A DNA stretch of 64,000 nt. Source: Caldilineaceae bacterium. Its GTDB lineage: Bacteria; Chloroflexota; Anaerolineae; Caldilineales; Caldilineaceae. The position numbers and the translations under genes were made by a program. The notes beneath the pieces are model-generated. The model was given only the letters and a program-made list of their open reading frames with translations. It did no database searches and was not told the origin of the DNA. Each line of letters starts with the position of its first letter. The stretch's first letter is position 1. This document shows positions 27,209-36,640 of the stretch, piece after piece. The DNA lies in assembly GCA_022842065.1 (NCBI GenBank), contig JALHQH010000022.1, positions 85,140 through 149,139 on the forward strand, written 5' to 3'.

Positions 27209-27748
27209 TTAAGCAGGCAATTTATCTGGTGCAATGGCCGTGAGTAGTGGATTTTCGCGGTCACGGCCCGACAGAATTGGGTCTGTTATGCCCCAATCGA
27301 TGCCTAATGTAGGATCATTCCATACCACGCCTAGCTCATCAGCAGCATTGTAGTATTGATCAACAATATAAGTGAGGGTTGCATCGGTCAAGGCCACAAA
27401 ACCGTGGGCCACGCCCGAGGGAATGTAAACCCCCATCTCATTGCCACCGCCAATTTCCAGCACTTCAGTCGCTCCATACGTCGGCGATGAGCGCCGAATA
27501 TCGGCAAGGGCGACGCGAATCGTACCGATCGGTGCATACCAATAGTCGATTTGATGAAAATGATAGTGCAGCCCACGCAATACACCAGCCTTGCTATCAC
27601 TACGATTCGTTTGAAAGAGTGCCCAAGAACGCTCAGGAAACCACTCTTTGCGAAATGTCTCTAGAAAGCGACCACGCTCATCGCCGAATGCCTTGAGTTG
27701 GACAAACTTTACATCCGCGATTCGTTCCGATTGAATTAGCTTTGCCAT
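27209..27748 (-). CDS. rmlC: dTDP-4-dehydrorhamnose 3,5-epimerase
   Basis: A 179-residue cupin of the RmlC family. FGDERGRFLETFRKEWF, FQTNRSDSKAGVLRGLHYH (catalytic His in LRGLHYH), ADIRRSSPTYG and YIPSGVAHGFVALTDATLTYIVDQYY are the standard motifs. The usual LRGLHYQ reads LRGLHYH here. It precedes rmlD in a two-gene rhamnose module inside the polysaccharide locus. GAGGGG is about 12 bases before the ATG. A perfect TATAAT hexamer (27855-27850) upstream may be its -10 box, with only a weak -35. Confidence 0.88.
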   Translation of the reverse strand: MAKLIQSERIADVKFVQLKAFGDERGRFLETFRKEWFPERSWALFQTNRSDSKAGVLRGLHYHFHQIDYWYAPIGTIRVALADIRRSSPTYGATEVLEIGGGNEMGVYIPSGVAHGFVALTDATLTYIVDQYYNAADELGVVWNDPTLGIDWGITDPILSGRDRENPLLTAIAPDKLPA

Positions 27749-27978
27749 TTGGCGGCTTGCCCCCTCAGTTTGAGCGGCAATCTATGACGATTGTCGCAGA
27801 ATGCCCATTTTTGCGTTGCCAATTTTGGCACTCAAATTGTACACCCAAAATTATACGCTTTAGCTTACAGTTTCTTGAAAATATTCAGAACACTGTTATC
27901 GTTTGCACAACAACAGTTAATGGATAGGGGAATTGCAGTAAGGAGTACCGACGCGCCGCCTGCTGAAACGGCAAAGCT

Positions 27979-29217
27979 TCAGTCATTGCGTACCTGCAAC
28001 GATTGATACAGGTTTAGCGTCTGCGCATAATGGGAGGTAGCGTTATAGTGTTGTTCGACCTGCTGGCGCGCCTGCCGCCCCATTAGCTGCATCCGTGCCG
28101 GTTGATCAATGGCAGCTTGCATGGCCTGCGCAAGTTGGGTCGCATTCCCTGGTTCAAATAGTAAGCCAGAGGCGCCCTCTTGGACTAGTTCGGGAATACC
28201 GCCAATTTTTGCCCCAATCACAGGTGTAGCGCAGGCAAACGATTCAAGGACCGACATGGGGCAATTCTCATACCATTCAGAGGGGACAATCATACCGATC
28301 GCACGTTGGACAAGCGCCGTCAGCGCCGCTTGATCAAGATGACCCACCAGATGCACATGATCCAGCTTGTGCTCGCTAATCGTTGCCCGCAACTCAGCTT
28401 CTAGCTCACCACCGCCAGCAATGTAAAGCTTTGCACCAGTAACCGAGCGCATTGCCGCCAAAAGGGTACGGACACCTTTGGTTTCGACCAAGCGACCGGC
28501 AAAAACAAAGTAGTTATCGGCTTCGTAGCAGGGCGTAAAGCGATCAACATGGATGAAATTAGGCAGATAGGCAACATGATTTTGAATCCCATGTTCGATC
28601 ACCTTATCACGTAGGAAGCGGCTTGGCGCAATAAACGTATCAACATTGCGTTCATAGATTTGCAGCGCTTTGTGGCTATATGCCTCGATCCCGGCCAACA
28701 AACTAGCCGGCAAAGAATCACGTTTACAGCGACGCCGAACCACATTATAGTAACGGTGTCCTTTACATGCTTCGCACACTTCGCCCTGCGAGACAAAATT
28801 TGTATTCGGACAGACCAATTTATAGTCATGTAAGGTCTGCACCACGGGGATACCAGCCGCCTTTAGTGCCGGCAAAATTGAGGGCGATGTCTCATGGGCA
28901 ATCCCATGCAGATGCGCAATATCCGGCTTCGTTGCGGCAATTAATTGCTCAATCTTTGCTTTTGCTTCCCTGGAATAGATGACGCGCTCGGCGAGTTGGA
29001 CTTTACCGGTAATGCCAGCCGCGCGCCCCAACTGCGTGGGAAAATCCATGTAACTAATAAAATAGTTAGCGTAGGGTGAAGGCAGATTTTGGGGATGCAC
29101 CATGCTAAAGGGAATCACCTCATGGCCATTCGCTTCCAGCAGTGCCGATAGATCAAAGAAGCAGCGTTCAGCACCGCCACGCAAATAGAAAAAACTATTA
29201 CACATGAGTATACGCAT
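27979..29217 (-). CDS. GT4-type glycosyltransferase
   Basis: A 412-residue GT-B glycosyltransferase with MRILMCNSFFYLRGGAERCFFDL (GGAE loop), PDIAHLHGIAHETSPSIL, a cysteine pair in FVSQGEVCEACKGHRYYNVVRRRC (four Cys, a frequent insert in this GT4 subgroup), and Glycos_transf_1 motifs YFVFAGRLVETKGVRTLL and IVPSEWYENCPMSVLESFACATPVIG (E-x7-E). AGGGATAGCCACC precedes the ATG. It starts 5 bases after the stop of the sulfotransferase gene at 29223. Confidence 0.88.
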   Translation of the reverse strand: MRILMCNSFFYLRGGAERCFFDLSALLEANGHEVIPFSMVHPQNLPSPYANYFISYMDFPTQLGRAAGITGKVQLAERVIYSREAKAKIEQLIAATKPDIAHLHGIAHETSPSILPALKAAGIPVVQTLHDYKLVCPNTNFVSQGEVCEACKGHRYYNVVRRRCKRDSLPASLLAGIEAYSHKALQIYERNVDTFIAPSRFLRDKVIEHGIQNHVAYLPNFIHVDRFTPCYEADNYFVFAGRLVETKGVRTLLAAMRSVTGAKLYIAGGGELEAELRATISEHKLDHVHLVGHLDQAALTALVQRAIGMIVPSEWYENCPMSVLESFACATPVIGAKIGGIPELVQEGASGLLFEPGNATQLAQAMQAAIDQPARMQLMGRQARQQVEQHYNATSHYAQTLNLYQSLQVRND

Positions 29218-29222
29218 GGTGG

Positions 29223-30179
29223 CTATCCCTCAGCAATTCTGGCAGCAGCAACTGCCAGTGGTGGTGTCATGCCTGGGACCAGCACAGAATGCTGCCGCGC
29301 GATTTCATAGCAACCATCAAGTTTGGCGAGTAATTCTTGACAAAGTTCCTCAATCGGTGGTGATAGATTAATCTGTTTGCCGCGACTGACTGATTCGGCA
29401 TGGACTTCGCAGATCACATGGTCACCTGGATAAGGTAGCCCAATAAAGCGATACATTTGTTCGGTTACCTGGCTGGGTGACATGACCCAGTCTTCGTATC
29501 GCCATAACATAATGCGTGGATTAAGATCAAGCGCCAATTCAAAGAAGATCCGATTACGTGCATACCAAAATAGGGCAGCGGCATCATAAGGATTCATTTT
29601 TTCTGAAAAATATTTGCGCACAGTTTCCTGCACTGCGGCAGAAACGTGTTCGGAGCGCCAATTATTTTGATCCCCAGCCACAATTGGGCGCAGATCATTG
29701 ATGCCCACATCCATCCCAAAGGCTTGCATACTCGATATGGCAACGTCCTTATAATGCCGATAAAGCCATAGTCCTTTGGCATTAGGGAAAAAGTCTAAAA
29801 ATTTGGTTGCGGTTTGTGATTCAACCAACGGTTTCAAGACGATTAATGCGGCCTTATCTTTTGCAAACACAGCTTGCAGTTTAGCGAAAGCGTTGAGGCG
29901 CAATTTACGCCCAGGACTTTCGCGATCATCGGAAGATAAACGACTACTCTCACGATAGACCTTGACATTAAAATCACGAAAGAAGACTCGTGTCAACAAA
30001 CTAGTGCCAGAGCGCTGACAGCCCCAAATCGCCAGAATCTGCTGTGTCGTTGGCGCTTTAGATAAAGATTTTTGGTAAAGTTCCTTGCGCAGATAGATTG
30101 ATACCAGCTCAAGCGTTACGTTGCGAATCCCTAAACGGGATTGAAGTCGTTTGATATTAGTTCCAAACATAGTAGTCAT
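29223..30179 (-). CDS. Sulfotransferase family protein
   Basis: A 318-residue protein. LAIWGCQRSGTSLLTRVFF (around 45-63) is the PAPS 5'-loop, preceded by a 40-residue helical N-terminal extension. KGLWLYRHYKDVAISSMQAFG holds the 3'-phosphate site; the usual R-D is R-H here, with Ser kept. MLWRYEDWVMSPSQVTEQMYRFIGLPY is the C-terminal signature. Candidate starts are ATG 30179 and 30170; both follow the stop of the upstream glycosyltransferase gene within 16 bases. Family sure, acceptor unknown. Confidence 0.83.
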   Translation of the reverse strand: MTTMFGTNIKRLQSRLGIRNVTLELVSIYLRKELYQKSLSKAPTTQQILAIWGCQRSGTSLLTRVFFRDFNVKVYRESSRLSSDDRESPGRKLRLNAFAKLQAVFAKDKAALIVLKPLVESQTATKFLDFFPNAKGLWLYRHYKDVAISSMQAFGMDVGINDLRPIVAGDQNNWRSEHVSAAVQETVRKYFSEKMNPYDAAALFWYARNRIFFELALDLNPRIMLWRYEDWVMSPSQVTEQMYRFIGLPYPGDHVICEVHAESVSRGKQINLSPPIEELCQELLAKLDGCYEIARQHSVLVPGMTPPLAVAAARIAEG

Positions 30180-30183
30180 CAAC

Positions 30184-31383
30184 CTATCGTCCAATGGCAA
30201 CTTTATGTTTCTTGGGTAAATTGTATTCTATACCTAAAAACAACGCGTCACTTAACTTTTGAGCAGCTGCTGCCCACGACCAATGGTTAGCAACACTCGC
30301 TGCTTCGTCCCCCAATGTGGCTAAGTGCTGGCGTTGCTGCCATAATTGCTGCAACGCCAGCAATAAATCGGCTTCAGTAGGGCTATCTGCCCAAAAGGCG
30401 TAATGCCCCTTTCCAACCACATCGGTATGGCAGACATTACGCGTAGATAAAATCGGCATACCAGCCGCCAAATATTCAAACAGCTTCACAGGACTCGATG
30501 CTTGATATTTGAGATCATCCTGGCTGGGCAGCGAAGTAACCCCAACATGGGCTTGCGCCAGTAAAGTCGGCACAACGGTATGGGAAACCGGTGCCATGAC
30601 CACAACCGCGCCATTACTTGTGTCGGCAAACTCGGTCAGCAAGGCACGCATCTTGCCATCCCCATAAAGTGAGAGTCGCAAGTTCATCCCTTGTGCATTG
30701 GCGCGCACAACTGCACGGCTAAGTGGCAGCAAATTACGTTTTTCGACAAAACTGCCGATATAAATAAGTTCAACTGGCCCATTTGCAGCTGGCCATGTCC
30801 GTTCGCGACGGGCAGGCGCAAAGTTAGCAACATCTACCCCAGAAGGCCAAAAGCCCAGCCGTTGCGCTGTCGGAATCGCCACTAAATCGGCCATACGCTT
30901 GGTAATGGCAGTCTGGCCATCGGCCCAACGCCGTGCTAGCCCAAAAACAACGTTGTGGAAGAACCAAAGCCGCACACGCACACGCCAACTTGCGGGTAGC
31001 AGATCAGCCAAGTCGCGTGTATCCATCACAAATAATGGTCGTTTCTGCCATAAAATTGCCCTGAGCCAGCGCACTGGCAATAACCAAATCAGCGAAATCT
31101 GATCAAATAGCACAATATCAACATTGCGCCAGACGCGTAACAAAAAGCAGATCACATAAAAATGGTAAATGAGTCGCCCGACCAAATAGAGATTGGGACG
31201 CGGCAGACAGATGACATCAATACCGCGAACAGAGGTAAGACTACGTGGCCCAACCCCGATCAAAGCCACCTGCCAACCAAGCGCACGCAAATGTGCAGTG
31301 GTATCTAACCAAGTCGCCGCATCTAATGTGCGATCCGGCATAATGGATGAAACCCATACCAAAGATGGCTTTTTGTCAGTCAT
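30184..31383 (-). CDS. GT4-type glycosyltransferase
   Basis: A GT-B protein of 399 residues from ATG 31383. The start was chosen because GGAA lies 7 bases upstream and the first strand (KPSLVWVSSIMPDRT) follows directly; a longer frame back to 31551 overlaps the polymerase gene by 150 bases and is unlikely. There is a hydrophobic patch LIYHFYVICFLLRVW near residue 80, so it may be membrane-associated. C-terminal motifs are VELIYIGSFVEKRNLLPL and KLFEYLAAGMPILSTRN (E-x7-E-like). Coupled to the neighbouring genes on both sides. Confidence 0.85.
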   Translation of the reverse strand: MTDKKPSLVWVSSIMPDRTLDAATWLDTTAHLRALGWQVALIGVGPRSLTSVRGIDVICLPRPNLYLVGRLIYHFYVICFLLRVWRNVDIVLFDQISLIWLLPVRWLRAILWQKRPLFVMDTRDLADLLPASWRVRVRLWFFHNVVFGLARRWADGQTAITKRMADLVAIPTAQRLGFWPSGVDVANFAPARRERTWPAANGPVELIYIGSFVEKRNLLPLSRAVVRANAQGMNLRLSLYGDGKMRALLTEFADTSNGAVVVMAPVSHTVVPTLLAQAHVGVTSLPSQDDLKYQASSPVKLFEYLAAGMPILSTRNVCHTDVVGKGHYAFWADSPTEADLLLALQQLWQQRQHLATLGDEAASVANHWSWAAAAQKLSDALFLGIEYNLPKKHKVAIGR

Positions 31384-31399
31384 GTCAAGTTCCAATGAC

Positions 31400-32779
31400 T
31401 TATTTTTCATAGACAAGTCGGTCGCAACGGCGCGCATAAAAAACATAGCCAATGGCAATCCAATAGAGCAGCATTGTCTCCCGATACCAAAGCACTGGTT
31501 TATACCAGAGCCATAAAGGCCACAGTAGCGTAAAAATGAAGAGCGCCACACGTAATTCAGTGGTCGGTGAATTCTTATATTTTTGCATGTCCATTAGCAA
31601 GTGGTAGTTTAATAGAGCCATAAAGAATGCCATGATAACAACACCCAGTAGCCCCATCTCTTCCAAAAGAACCATGATGCCTGTTCCCGTGGTGAAACCT
31701 AATCCATCCTGCTCAAAAGCAATACCAACCAGGCCCAGGGAGCGGCTCTCCGTTTTTGCACCTAAGCCAAGTCCAAAAAATAAAACGGTTGGATCGGGAT
31801 GGGTCCAAATAAAGTTCCACCCATATTCCATGGCAAAAGTACGCCCGATCTTATAGTCCACGCGGAAGTCATTTACAGAGCCGGCATCACGTACATGGGA
31901 ATTGTAATTTTCACTGGTTTCTTCATCGAAGAAGAATTGTTCAAGTGGCCGTCGGTCTGCGGCTGGCACCAGCAGATTATAAGCAGCGAAGAAGAGGAGC
32001 AACCCAGCAAGAAACAAACCCAGATAAGGCATCAATTTCCATAATTTGCCGCCTAGTATAAGATATAGTGCGGCAGCAATACCGACCATCAATGGTGAAG
32101 CAACGGCAAAAATTTTATTTTCTGCAAAAACGCTAGAACCAAGACCAAGCACAAACGCAATCATAAAGGAGCGCCAATCACCAGTCGCAACGCCATGCCC
32201 CAATGTAAAACTAATGGTGATCACACAGAACATCAGCAAGGGAGAAACCCCGAAATAGCCAAAGCTGCCAGCAAGGCTATCCCCAATCGGTTCCCCAGTC
32301 GCATATTGGAAAAGTTGTATAACTAGCTCAAAGGCAAGAATGATGACACAAAGGCGGCGCAGGCGCGCCGGAAATTCATCTGGCCAGTGCGGGTTAAGAT
32401 AAGCATAAACGGCAAACAGCGGCAATTGAAAGGTACGCCACCCCCCCCACAACGTAGTTGCAATTGATTGTCCCTGTAAAGTTGCCTGTGTAATTGTGAT
32501 CAGGGATATACCCATAATCAGCCAAAACCCCAAAGGAAATCGATCAAACACAAACATTCGCAACAACAGGACACCGGTTACAACGATAACGGCCAGATCA
32601 GGCAACCACCGAATCTGTGAAGGCAAAAATCCCTTCCAGATGAGAAATGGCATCAGTAACTCACTAAAAAAAATGAGATATATCAACCAATTAACCTGGG
32701 GTGAAGCCATCGTTATTGGTGGCTTTGCCGATGGCAGCACAGGCCACGTTGCTGGTGTCGAAAATGTAAGTTTAGTCAT
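31400..32779 (-). CDS. Wzy/O-antigen ligase-like polymerase
   Basis: A 459-residue polytopic membrane protein with about ten hydrophobic segments and a long hydrophilic loop (RRPLEQFFFDEETSENYNSHVRDAG ... FGLGLGAKTESRSLG) before the last helices. This is the layout of Wzy polymerases and O-antigen ligases. Sequence conservation in this family is poor, so topology and position between Wzx, Wzc and glycosyltransferase genes are the main evidence. It should join flipped repeat units on the outer face of the membrane. ATG 32779 is used; a TTG at 32815 would overlap the preceding stop as TTGA. Confidence 0.8.
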   Translation of the reverse strand: MTKLTFSTPATWPVLPSAKPPITMASPQVNWLIYLIFFSELLMPFLIWKGFLPSQIRWLPDLAVIVVTGVLLLRMFVFDRFPLGFWLIMGISLITITQATLQGQSIATTLWGGWRTFQLPLFAVYAYLNPHWPDEFPARLRRLCVIILAFELVIQLFQYATGEPIGDSLAGSFGYFGVSPLLMFCVITISFTLGHGVATGDWRSFMIAFVLGLGSSVFAENKIFAVASPLMVGIAAALYLILGGKLWKLMPYLGLFLAGLLLFFAAYNLLVPAADRRPLEQFFFDEETSENYNSHVRDAGSVNDFRVDYKIGRTFAMEYGWNFIWTHPDPTVLFFGLGLGAKTESRSLGLVGIAFEQDGLGFTTGTGIMVLLEEMGLLGVVIMAFFMALLNYHLLMDMQKYKNSPTTELRVALFIFTLLWPLWLWYKPVLWYRETMLLYWIAIGYVFYARRCDRLVYEK

Positions 32780-32811
32780 TATCCACAAGGAAATTGGCTT
32801 GAATGCGTAGG

Positions 32812-33816
32812 TCAATATCGTTGAATCGAGACATAGCGTATCCCCTCAAAGAAGCGTGCGCTCAACTTGCGTAAAATATTCCGTTTTGCGCCATAGCGAC
32901 TCAGGGCTAAAATGCCTTGGGTACTGATGTCAATTGTGCGCCAGTAGTTTCGCATAATCGCTGGTGGATTGTGATCGCTAGTGGCATTGGTTGGGTTGTA
33001 GTCTAAATCCGCTAAAAGTGCCCCCCCAATCTTTTCTAGATCAGCGATCTGGCGCGTTGAGAAATATTCCTTCCATTTTTGGCCAGTAGCAACGATCGTG
33101 CCCGTTTTACTTTGGGCGCGATTTGCCGACAACGAGTTCACAAATGGCATGGAAGATTGTAATAGCTGCGGCTGATAGTCAATACCGATAAAGGCACAAA
33201 TCTGTTGCATTGTTTCTTCAGGAGCGCCGGTGAGTTCTTCATACTTTACTTCAAAATAGCGTTCGCTACCTAACTTTTTGCCATCTTCACGTCCTTGCTT
33301 GACCACTTGTTTCCAACGATACATAGCAAGGTATGGATTTTTGTGCCAACGCCGTTGATTAGATTGAGCCACATCACGCCCATCGCGATAGATATGGATA
33401 AACTTTGCGGTGGGCATTTGCGCGATAATTTGCGGCATGAATTGTACATTCATGGGCGATTTTTCGATCCAACGCTGTTTACCACGTCGTTCAGCTAGCC
33501 TGCGATAAACCGCGTCCACAACACCATATAATGTGGGCTCAGCTACATCTGCTACGGATAGCTTTTGCTTTCCAAGCAATGTTTTGACGACATAAAATCC
33601 ACAAAAGGTGTCCAGTAATCGTTGTAAATTTTTGGTTACTTTTAGATCGCCAAAATCGTCAAGCCGTTCAATTAACCAGGGCACCATGCGCGTTTCCCGG
33701 GGAAAAGCATAAAGCGCCGGTGAGTTCTCTAAACAATCTGCCAACATGGTAGTGCCGGACCCATTCATGCCGACAATAAAGATAGGCCCTTGTTGTTGAT
33801 GCTTTATGGTTGTCAT
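32812..33816 (-). CDS. Sulfotransferase family 3-like protein
   Basis: A 334-residue protein with GPIFIVGMNGSGTTMLADCLENSP (about 10-33; PAPS 5'-loop), KFIHIYRDGRDVAQSNQRRWHKNPY (3'-phosphate site, Arg and Ser present) and YFEVKYEELTGAPEETMQQICAFIGIDY (C-terminal signature). These are complete Sulfotransfer_3 hallmarks. It lies between the Wzc-like gene and the polymerase gene, the core export genes, so sulfation is integral to the locus rather than an edge addition. Confidence 0.88.
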   Translation of the reverse strand: MTTIKHQQQGPIFIVGMNGSGTTMLADCLENSPALYAFPRETRMVPWLIERLDDFGDLKVTKNLQRLLDTFCGFYVVKTLLGKQKLSVADVAEPTLYGVVDAVYRRLAERRGKQRWIEKSPMNVQFMPQIIAQMPTAKFIHIYRDGRDVAQSNQRRWHKNPYLAMYRWKQVVKQGREDGKKLGSERYFEVKYEELTGAPEETMQQICAFIGIDYQPQLLQSSMPFVNSLSANRAQSKTGTIVATGQKWKEYFSTRQIADLEKIGGALLADLDYNPTNATSDHNPPAIMRNYWRTIDISTQGILALSRYGAKRNILRKLSARFFEGIRYVSIQRY

Positions 33817-33838
33817 CAATTTTCGTCCATTTCTCTGA

Positions 33839-35362
33839 TCAATTTACCACAAGCCCAATCGCTTTGGCATCAACATTGTTTAATTGCCGGAGTGCACCAT
33901 GTAATGTATCCCGTTGTGCCTGTTGACGTGACACTACAAAGACAATTTCATCGACCAAAGGGGCAAGGACCATCGCATCAGTCACATTTTTTAACGCCGG
34001 TGTATCGAGCAGCACAATATCGTACTCTTGGCGCAACTGCTTTAAGATTGCCACCATCGTTGGCGAGCCAAGCAGATCAGCCCCCTGGTTCAGGCGATCC
34101 ACTAATCCGGCCGGCAACAGCGCATGTGAACCATTGGGGGCCGATAATAGTTGCCGGCCACTCGTAATAATTGATAGACGCGCGGTTTGGGTCGACTGCA
34201 CCGTGCCGACCACTGTACTTTGCCCCATGAGAATTTCAGTAAGCCCAACATCGTTGGGCAGTTCGAAAAATTGATGGAGAGCTGGCTGATGAATGTTACA
34301 ATCGATCAGGATGACGCGGCGCCCCGATTGGGCCATCGTTACCCCTAAATTAACAGCGACCGTCGATTTGCCTTCTCGATCAGCTGCGCTGGTGACCATA
34401 ATTACTTTGGGTGGCGCTTCGGCGTGGGGCACCAGCACATTGACCCGTAGACGCCGAAATGCTTCTAATTGTGGCCGATGCCCATTTGTAGAGTGGACAA
34501 CGCGCAATGGTTCTCTGGTGCGCGGAATCTCGCCAATGATGTTCACCTGGGCAGCGGCCTCGATTTGCTCTTTGGAATAAAGGCGCTTGTCCAAATTGTC
34601 CACCAAAAAAGCAATGGCGATCCCACTAAAGAGACCGATCAGCACCCCTAACGCCAAATTGATATCCTGGCGGGGTGAAGCCGGGCGCCGGGGCAGATTC
34701 GCCGGCTCAACAATATAGATCGCATTGGCACGCAAGGCTTCGTTAACGCGTGCGGTTTCATATTGTTCGAGTAAGGTAGAGTAAGTGCGTTCTTTTAACT
34801 CGATTGATTGTTGTGCGGCATTTAATTGACCATCGGTCGTCGCCGGATCGTTGACTAAACGCTCATAGTCAGCACGTACAGCAGCCAGCTCTTGATCAAC
34901 CTGCTGCAGTTGGCGTTGCAAAATCTCTTGCATCGTCTGGCCACCGCCAGTAAACTGTTGCTGACTTTCGCGGATGATTACCGCGGCAGTTGCCCCAGCC
35001 ACATCCTGCGCAATGGTCGGGGTGGTCGCTTCCGCTTGGATCCGCATCAACTCGGTGCCACGCACAACCGTTACAGCAATATTTGGCTGCTCTTGTAAAT
35101 TCAGGAGCGTCATTACTTCAGCGCGGACACTAGCCCCACTAACAATTGATGAGTAAGTACTCATCAGCAATTGCGTATAGTTTGTATCAGGACGGCCACC
35201 TAACTCACTCCCAATCGTAACCACGCGCAGCGTGATGGTCGATACATACATCGGTGTGGCAAGATAGGTAGAGACCAAGGCTGCGCCGGTAACCACCAAC
35301 GTCACCAACAGGACAATCCATTTTCTACGCCATAAGATATTGAGATAGGTCTGTAATTCCAT
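33839..35362 (-). CDS. Wzz/Wzc-like chain-length protein with degenerate BY-kinase domain
   Basis: A 507-residue protein with Wzz domain (transmembrane 15-34, periplasm-side coiled region 140-215, second transmembrane 235-254 after a PRRPASPRQ proline segment) fused to a CpsD/CapB-type ATPase: Walker A TSAADREGKST (324-334), Walker A' ILIDCNIHQP (351-360) and Walker B YDIVLLDTP (447-455). Known Wzc proteins control polymer length and export through autophosphorylation of a C-terminal tyrosine cluster. Here the chain stops at GLVVN, so the cluster is absent, and the A' motif D-x-D-x-R reads D-x-N-x-H. Kinase activity is doubtful, though ATP binding is possible. No Wzb phosphatase or OPX gene is nearby. 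It follows the aminotransferase gene with stop and start adjacent. Confidence 0.85.
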   Translation of the reverse strand: MELQTYLNILWRRKWIVLLVTLVVTGAALVSTYLATPMYVSTITLRVVTIGSELGGRPDTNYTQLLMSTYSSIVSGASVRAEVMTLLNLQEQPNIAVTVVRGTELMRIQAEATTPTIAQDVAGATAAVIIRESQQQFTGGGQTMQEILQRQLQQVDQELAAVRADYERLVNDPATTDGQLNAAQQSIELKERTYSTLLEQYETARVNEALRANAIYIVEPANLPRRPASPRQDINLALGVLIGLFSGIAIAFLVDNLDKRLYSKEQIEAAAQVNIIGEIPRTREPLRVVHSTNGHRPQLEAFRRLRVNVLVPHAEAPPKVIMVTSAADREGKSTVAVNLGVTMAQSGRRVILIDCNIHQPALHQFFELPNDVGLTEILMGQSTVVGTVQSTQTARLSIITSGRQLLSAPNGSHALLPAGLVDRLNQGADLLGSPTMVAILKQLRQEYDIVLLDTPALKNVTDAMVLAPLVDEIVFVVSRQQAQRDTLHGALRQLNNVDAKAIGLVVN

Positions 35363-36508
35363 TTAGATACTCATTGTTTGCGGCATGAATAGCAACGATG
35401 CTTCCGTAACAGGAAAAAACTTACGAATCTGTTCTGTTATATACGCAACCGCTTCATTCGTCAACTCAGGGAAGATGGGTAATGACAAAATATTTTCGGA
35501 CAGCTGTTCCGCCACCGGGAAATCCCCAGGGCGATAATTCAATTCAGCATAAGCCGGCTGCAGGTGGATCGGCTTGGGGTAATGCAAGCCGGTGGCCACA
35601 CCGGCGGCCGTCAACTGTTTTTGCAACGCGTCACGGTTTTCGGTCTGGATCACATACAGGTGATAGACTGGTTCGATAGCGGCGGGGGTAAAGGGGGTTA
35701 CCAGCGGCAGCCCTTGCAAACCGTCAGTAAAGCCGGCGGCGACACGGCGGCGTTCAGCATTCCACCCATCCAGGTAAGGCAGTTTGACGCGCAACACAGC
35801 GGCTTGTAGCGTATCCAACCGGCGATTAAAGCCTTTGATTTCATGGTTATATTTGACGCGTTGGCCCAAGTTGCGTAACAGGCGAATCTTGTCGGCAACA
35901 TCAGGATCATTGGTCACCACGGCACCACCATCACCATAGGCCCCGAGATTTTTGCCCGGATAAAAGCTAAAGCCGGCGGCATCCCCCAGCGAGCCAACTC
36001 GCCGTCCCTTATAGTAGCCGCCATGACCTTGGGCAGCGTCTTCGATCACGCGCAGGCCATGTTCACGCGCGATGGCCATAATTGGATCCATATCAGCCGG
36101 CTGACCGTAGAGATGGACAGGCATGATCGCGCGCGTGTTAGGCGTAATCGCGGCGGCCAATTTCATCGGATCCAGATTATAAGTGGCTGAATCGGCATCC
36201 ACCAATACCGGTGTCGCCCCACAGTTAGAGATCGCAAGCACGGTCGCCACAAAGGTATTGGCCGGTGCAATTACTTCGTCACCGGGGCCAATCTCATAAG
36301 CCCGCAAGATTAATTCCAGGGCAGAGTAGCCGGAATCCACGCCAATGGCGTAGTCAACATCACAGTAGTGGGCAAATTCTTCTTCAAATGCATCGACCGC
36401 GTGGCCAAGAATAAAATCAGTATTTTGCAAAACTTGCATAATCGCGGCGTTTACTTCGCCTTCAATGGCGCGATATTGTGCTTTAAGATCAACAAATGGA
36501 ATGTTCAT
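35363..36508 (-). CDS. DegT/DnrJ/EryC1/StrS sugar aminotransferase
   Basis: A 381-residue PLP enzyme that aminates a keto-sugar nucleotide using glutamate. [16 protein letters not shown] starts the fold. [11 protein letters not shown] binds the cofactor phosphate, and [18 protein letters not shown] and [12 protein letters not shown] follow (Asp near the pyridine N). [14 protein letters not shown] carries the PLP lysine (Lys186). Start 36508 matches the conserved family start; ATG 36523 is an alternative and longer frames run to 36589. The next gene upstream is a Gfo/Idh/MocA dehydrogenase, the classical partner that makes the 3-keto substrate, pointing to a 3-amino sugar. Confidence 0.9.
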   Translation of the reverse strand: MNIPFVDLKAQYRAIEGEVNAAIMQVLQNTDFILGHAVDAFEEEFAHYCDVDYAIGVDSGYSALELILRAYEIGPGDEVIAPANTFVATVLAISNCGATPVLVDADSATYNLDPMKLAAAITPNTRAIMPVHLYGQPADMDPIMAIAREHGLRVIEDAAQGHGGYYKGRRVGSLGDAAGFSFYPGKNLGAYGDGGAVVTNDPDVADKIRLLRNLGQRVKYNHEIKGFNRRLDTLQAAVLRVKLPYLDGWNAERRRVAAGFTDGLQGLPLVTPFTPAAIEPVYHLYVIQTENRDALQKQLTAAGVATGLHYPKPIHLQPAYAELNYRPGDFPVAEQLSENILSLPIFPELTNEAVAYITEQIRKFFPVTEASLLFMPQTMSI

Positions 36509-36640
36509 CGTTTTATAATCCATCTTTTTTGGATAGTATATCGAGACAGGATAGATGCCAACGAGGTCCGGTAAACAAGCGAAATTCAACCTTTTGGCAA
36601 AAATTGAACTTCGGCAAGTTGTACCATTTATCGCACTAGC

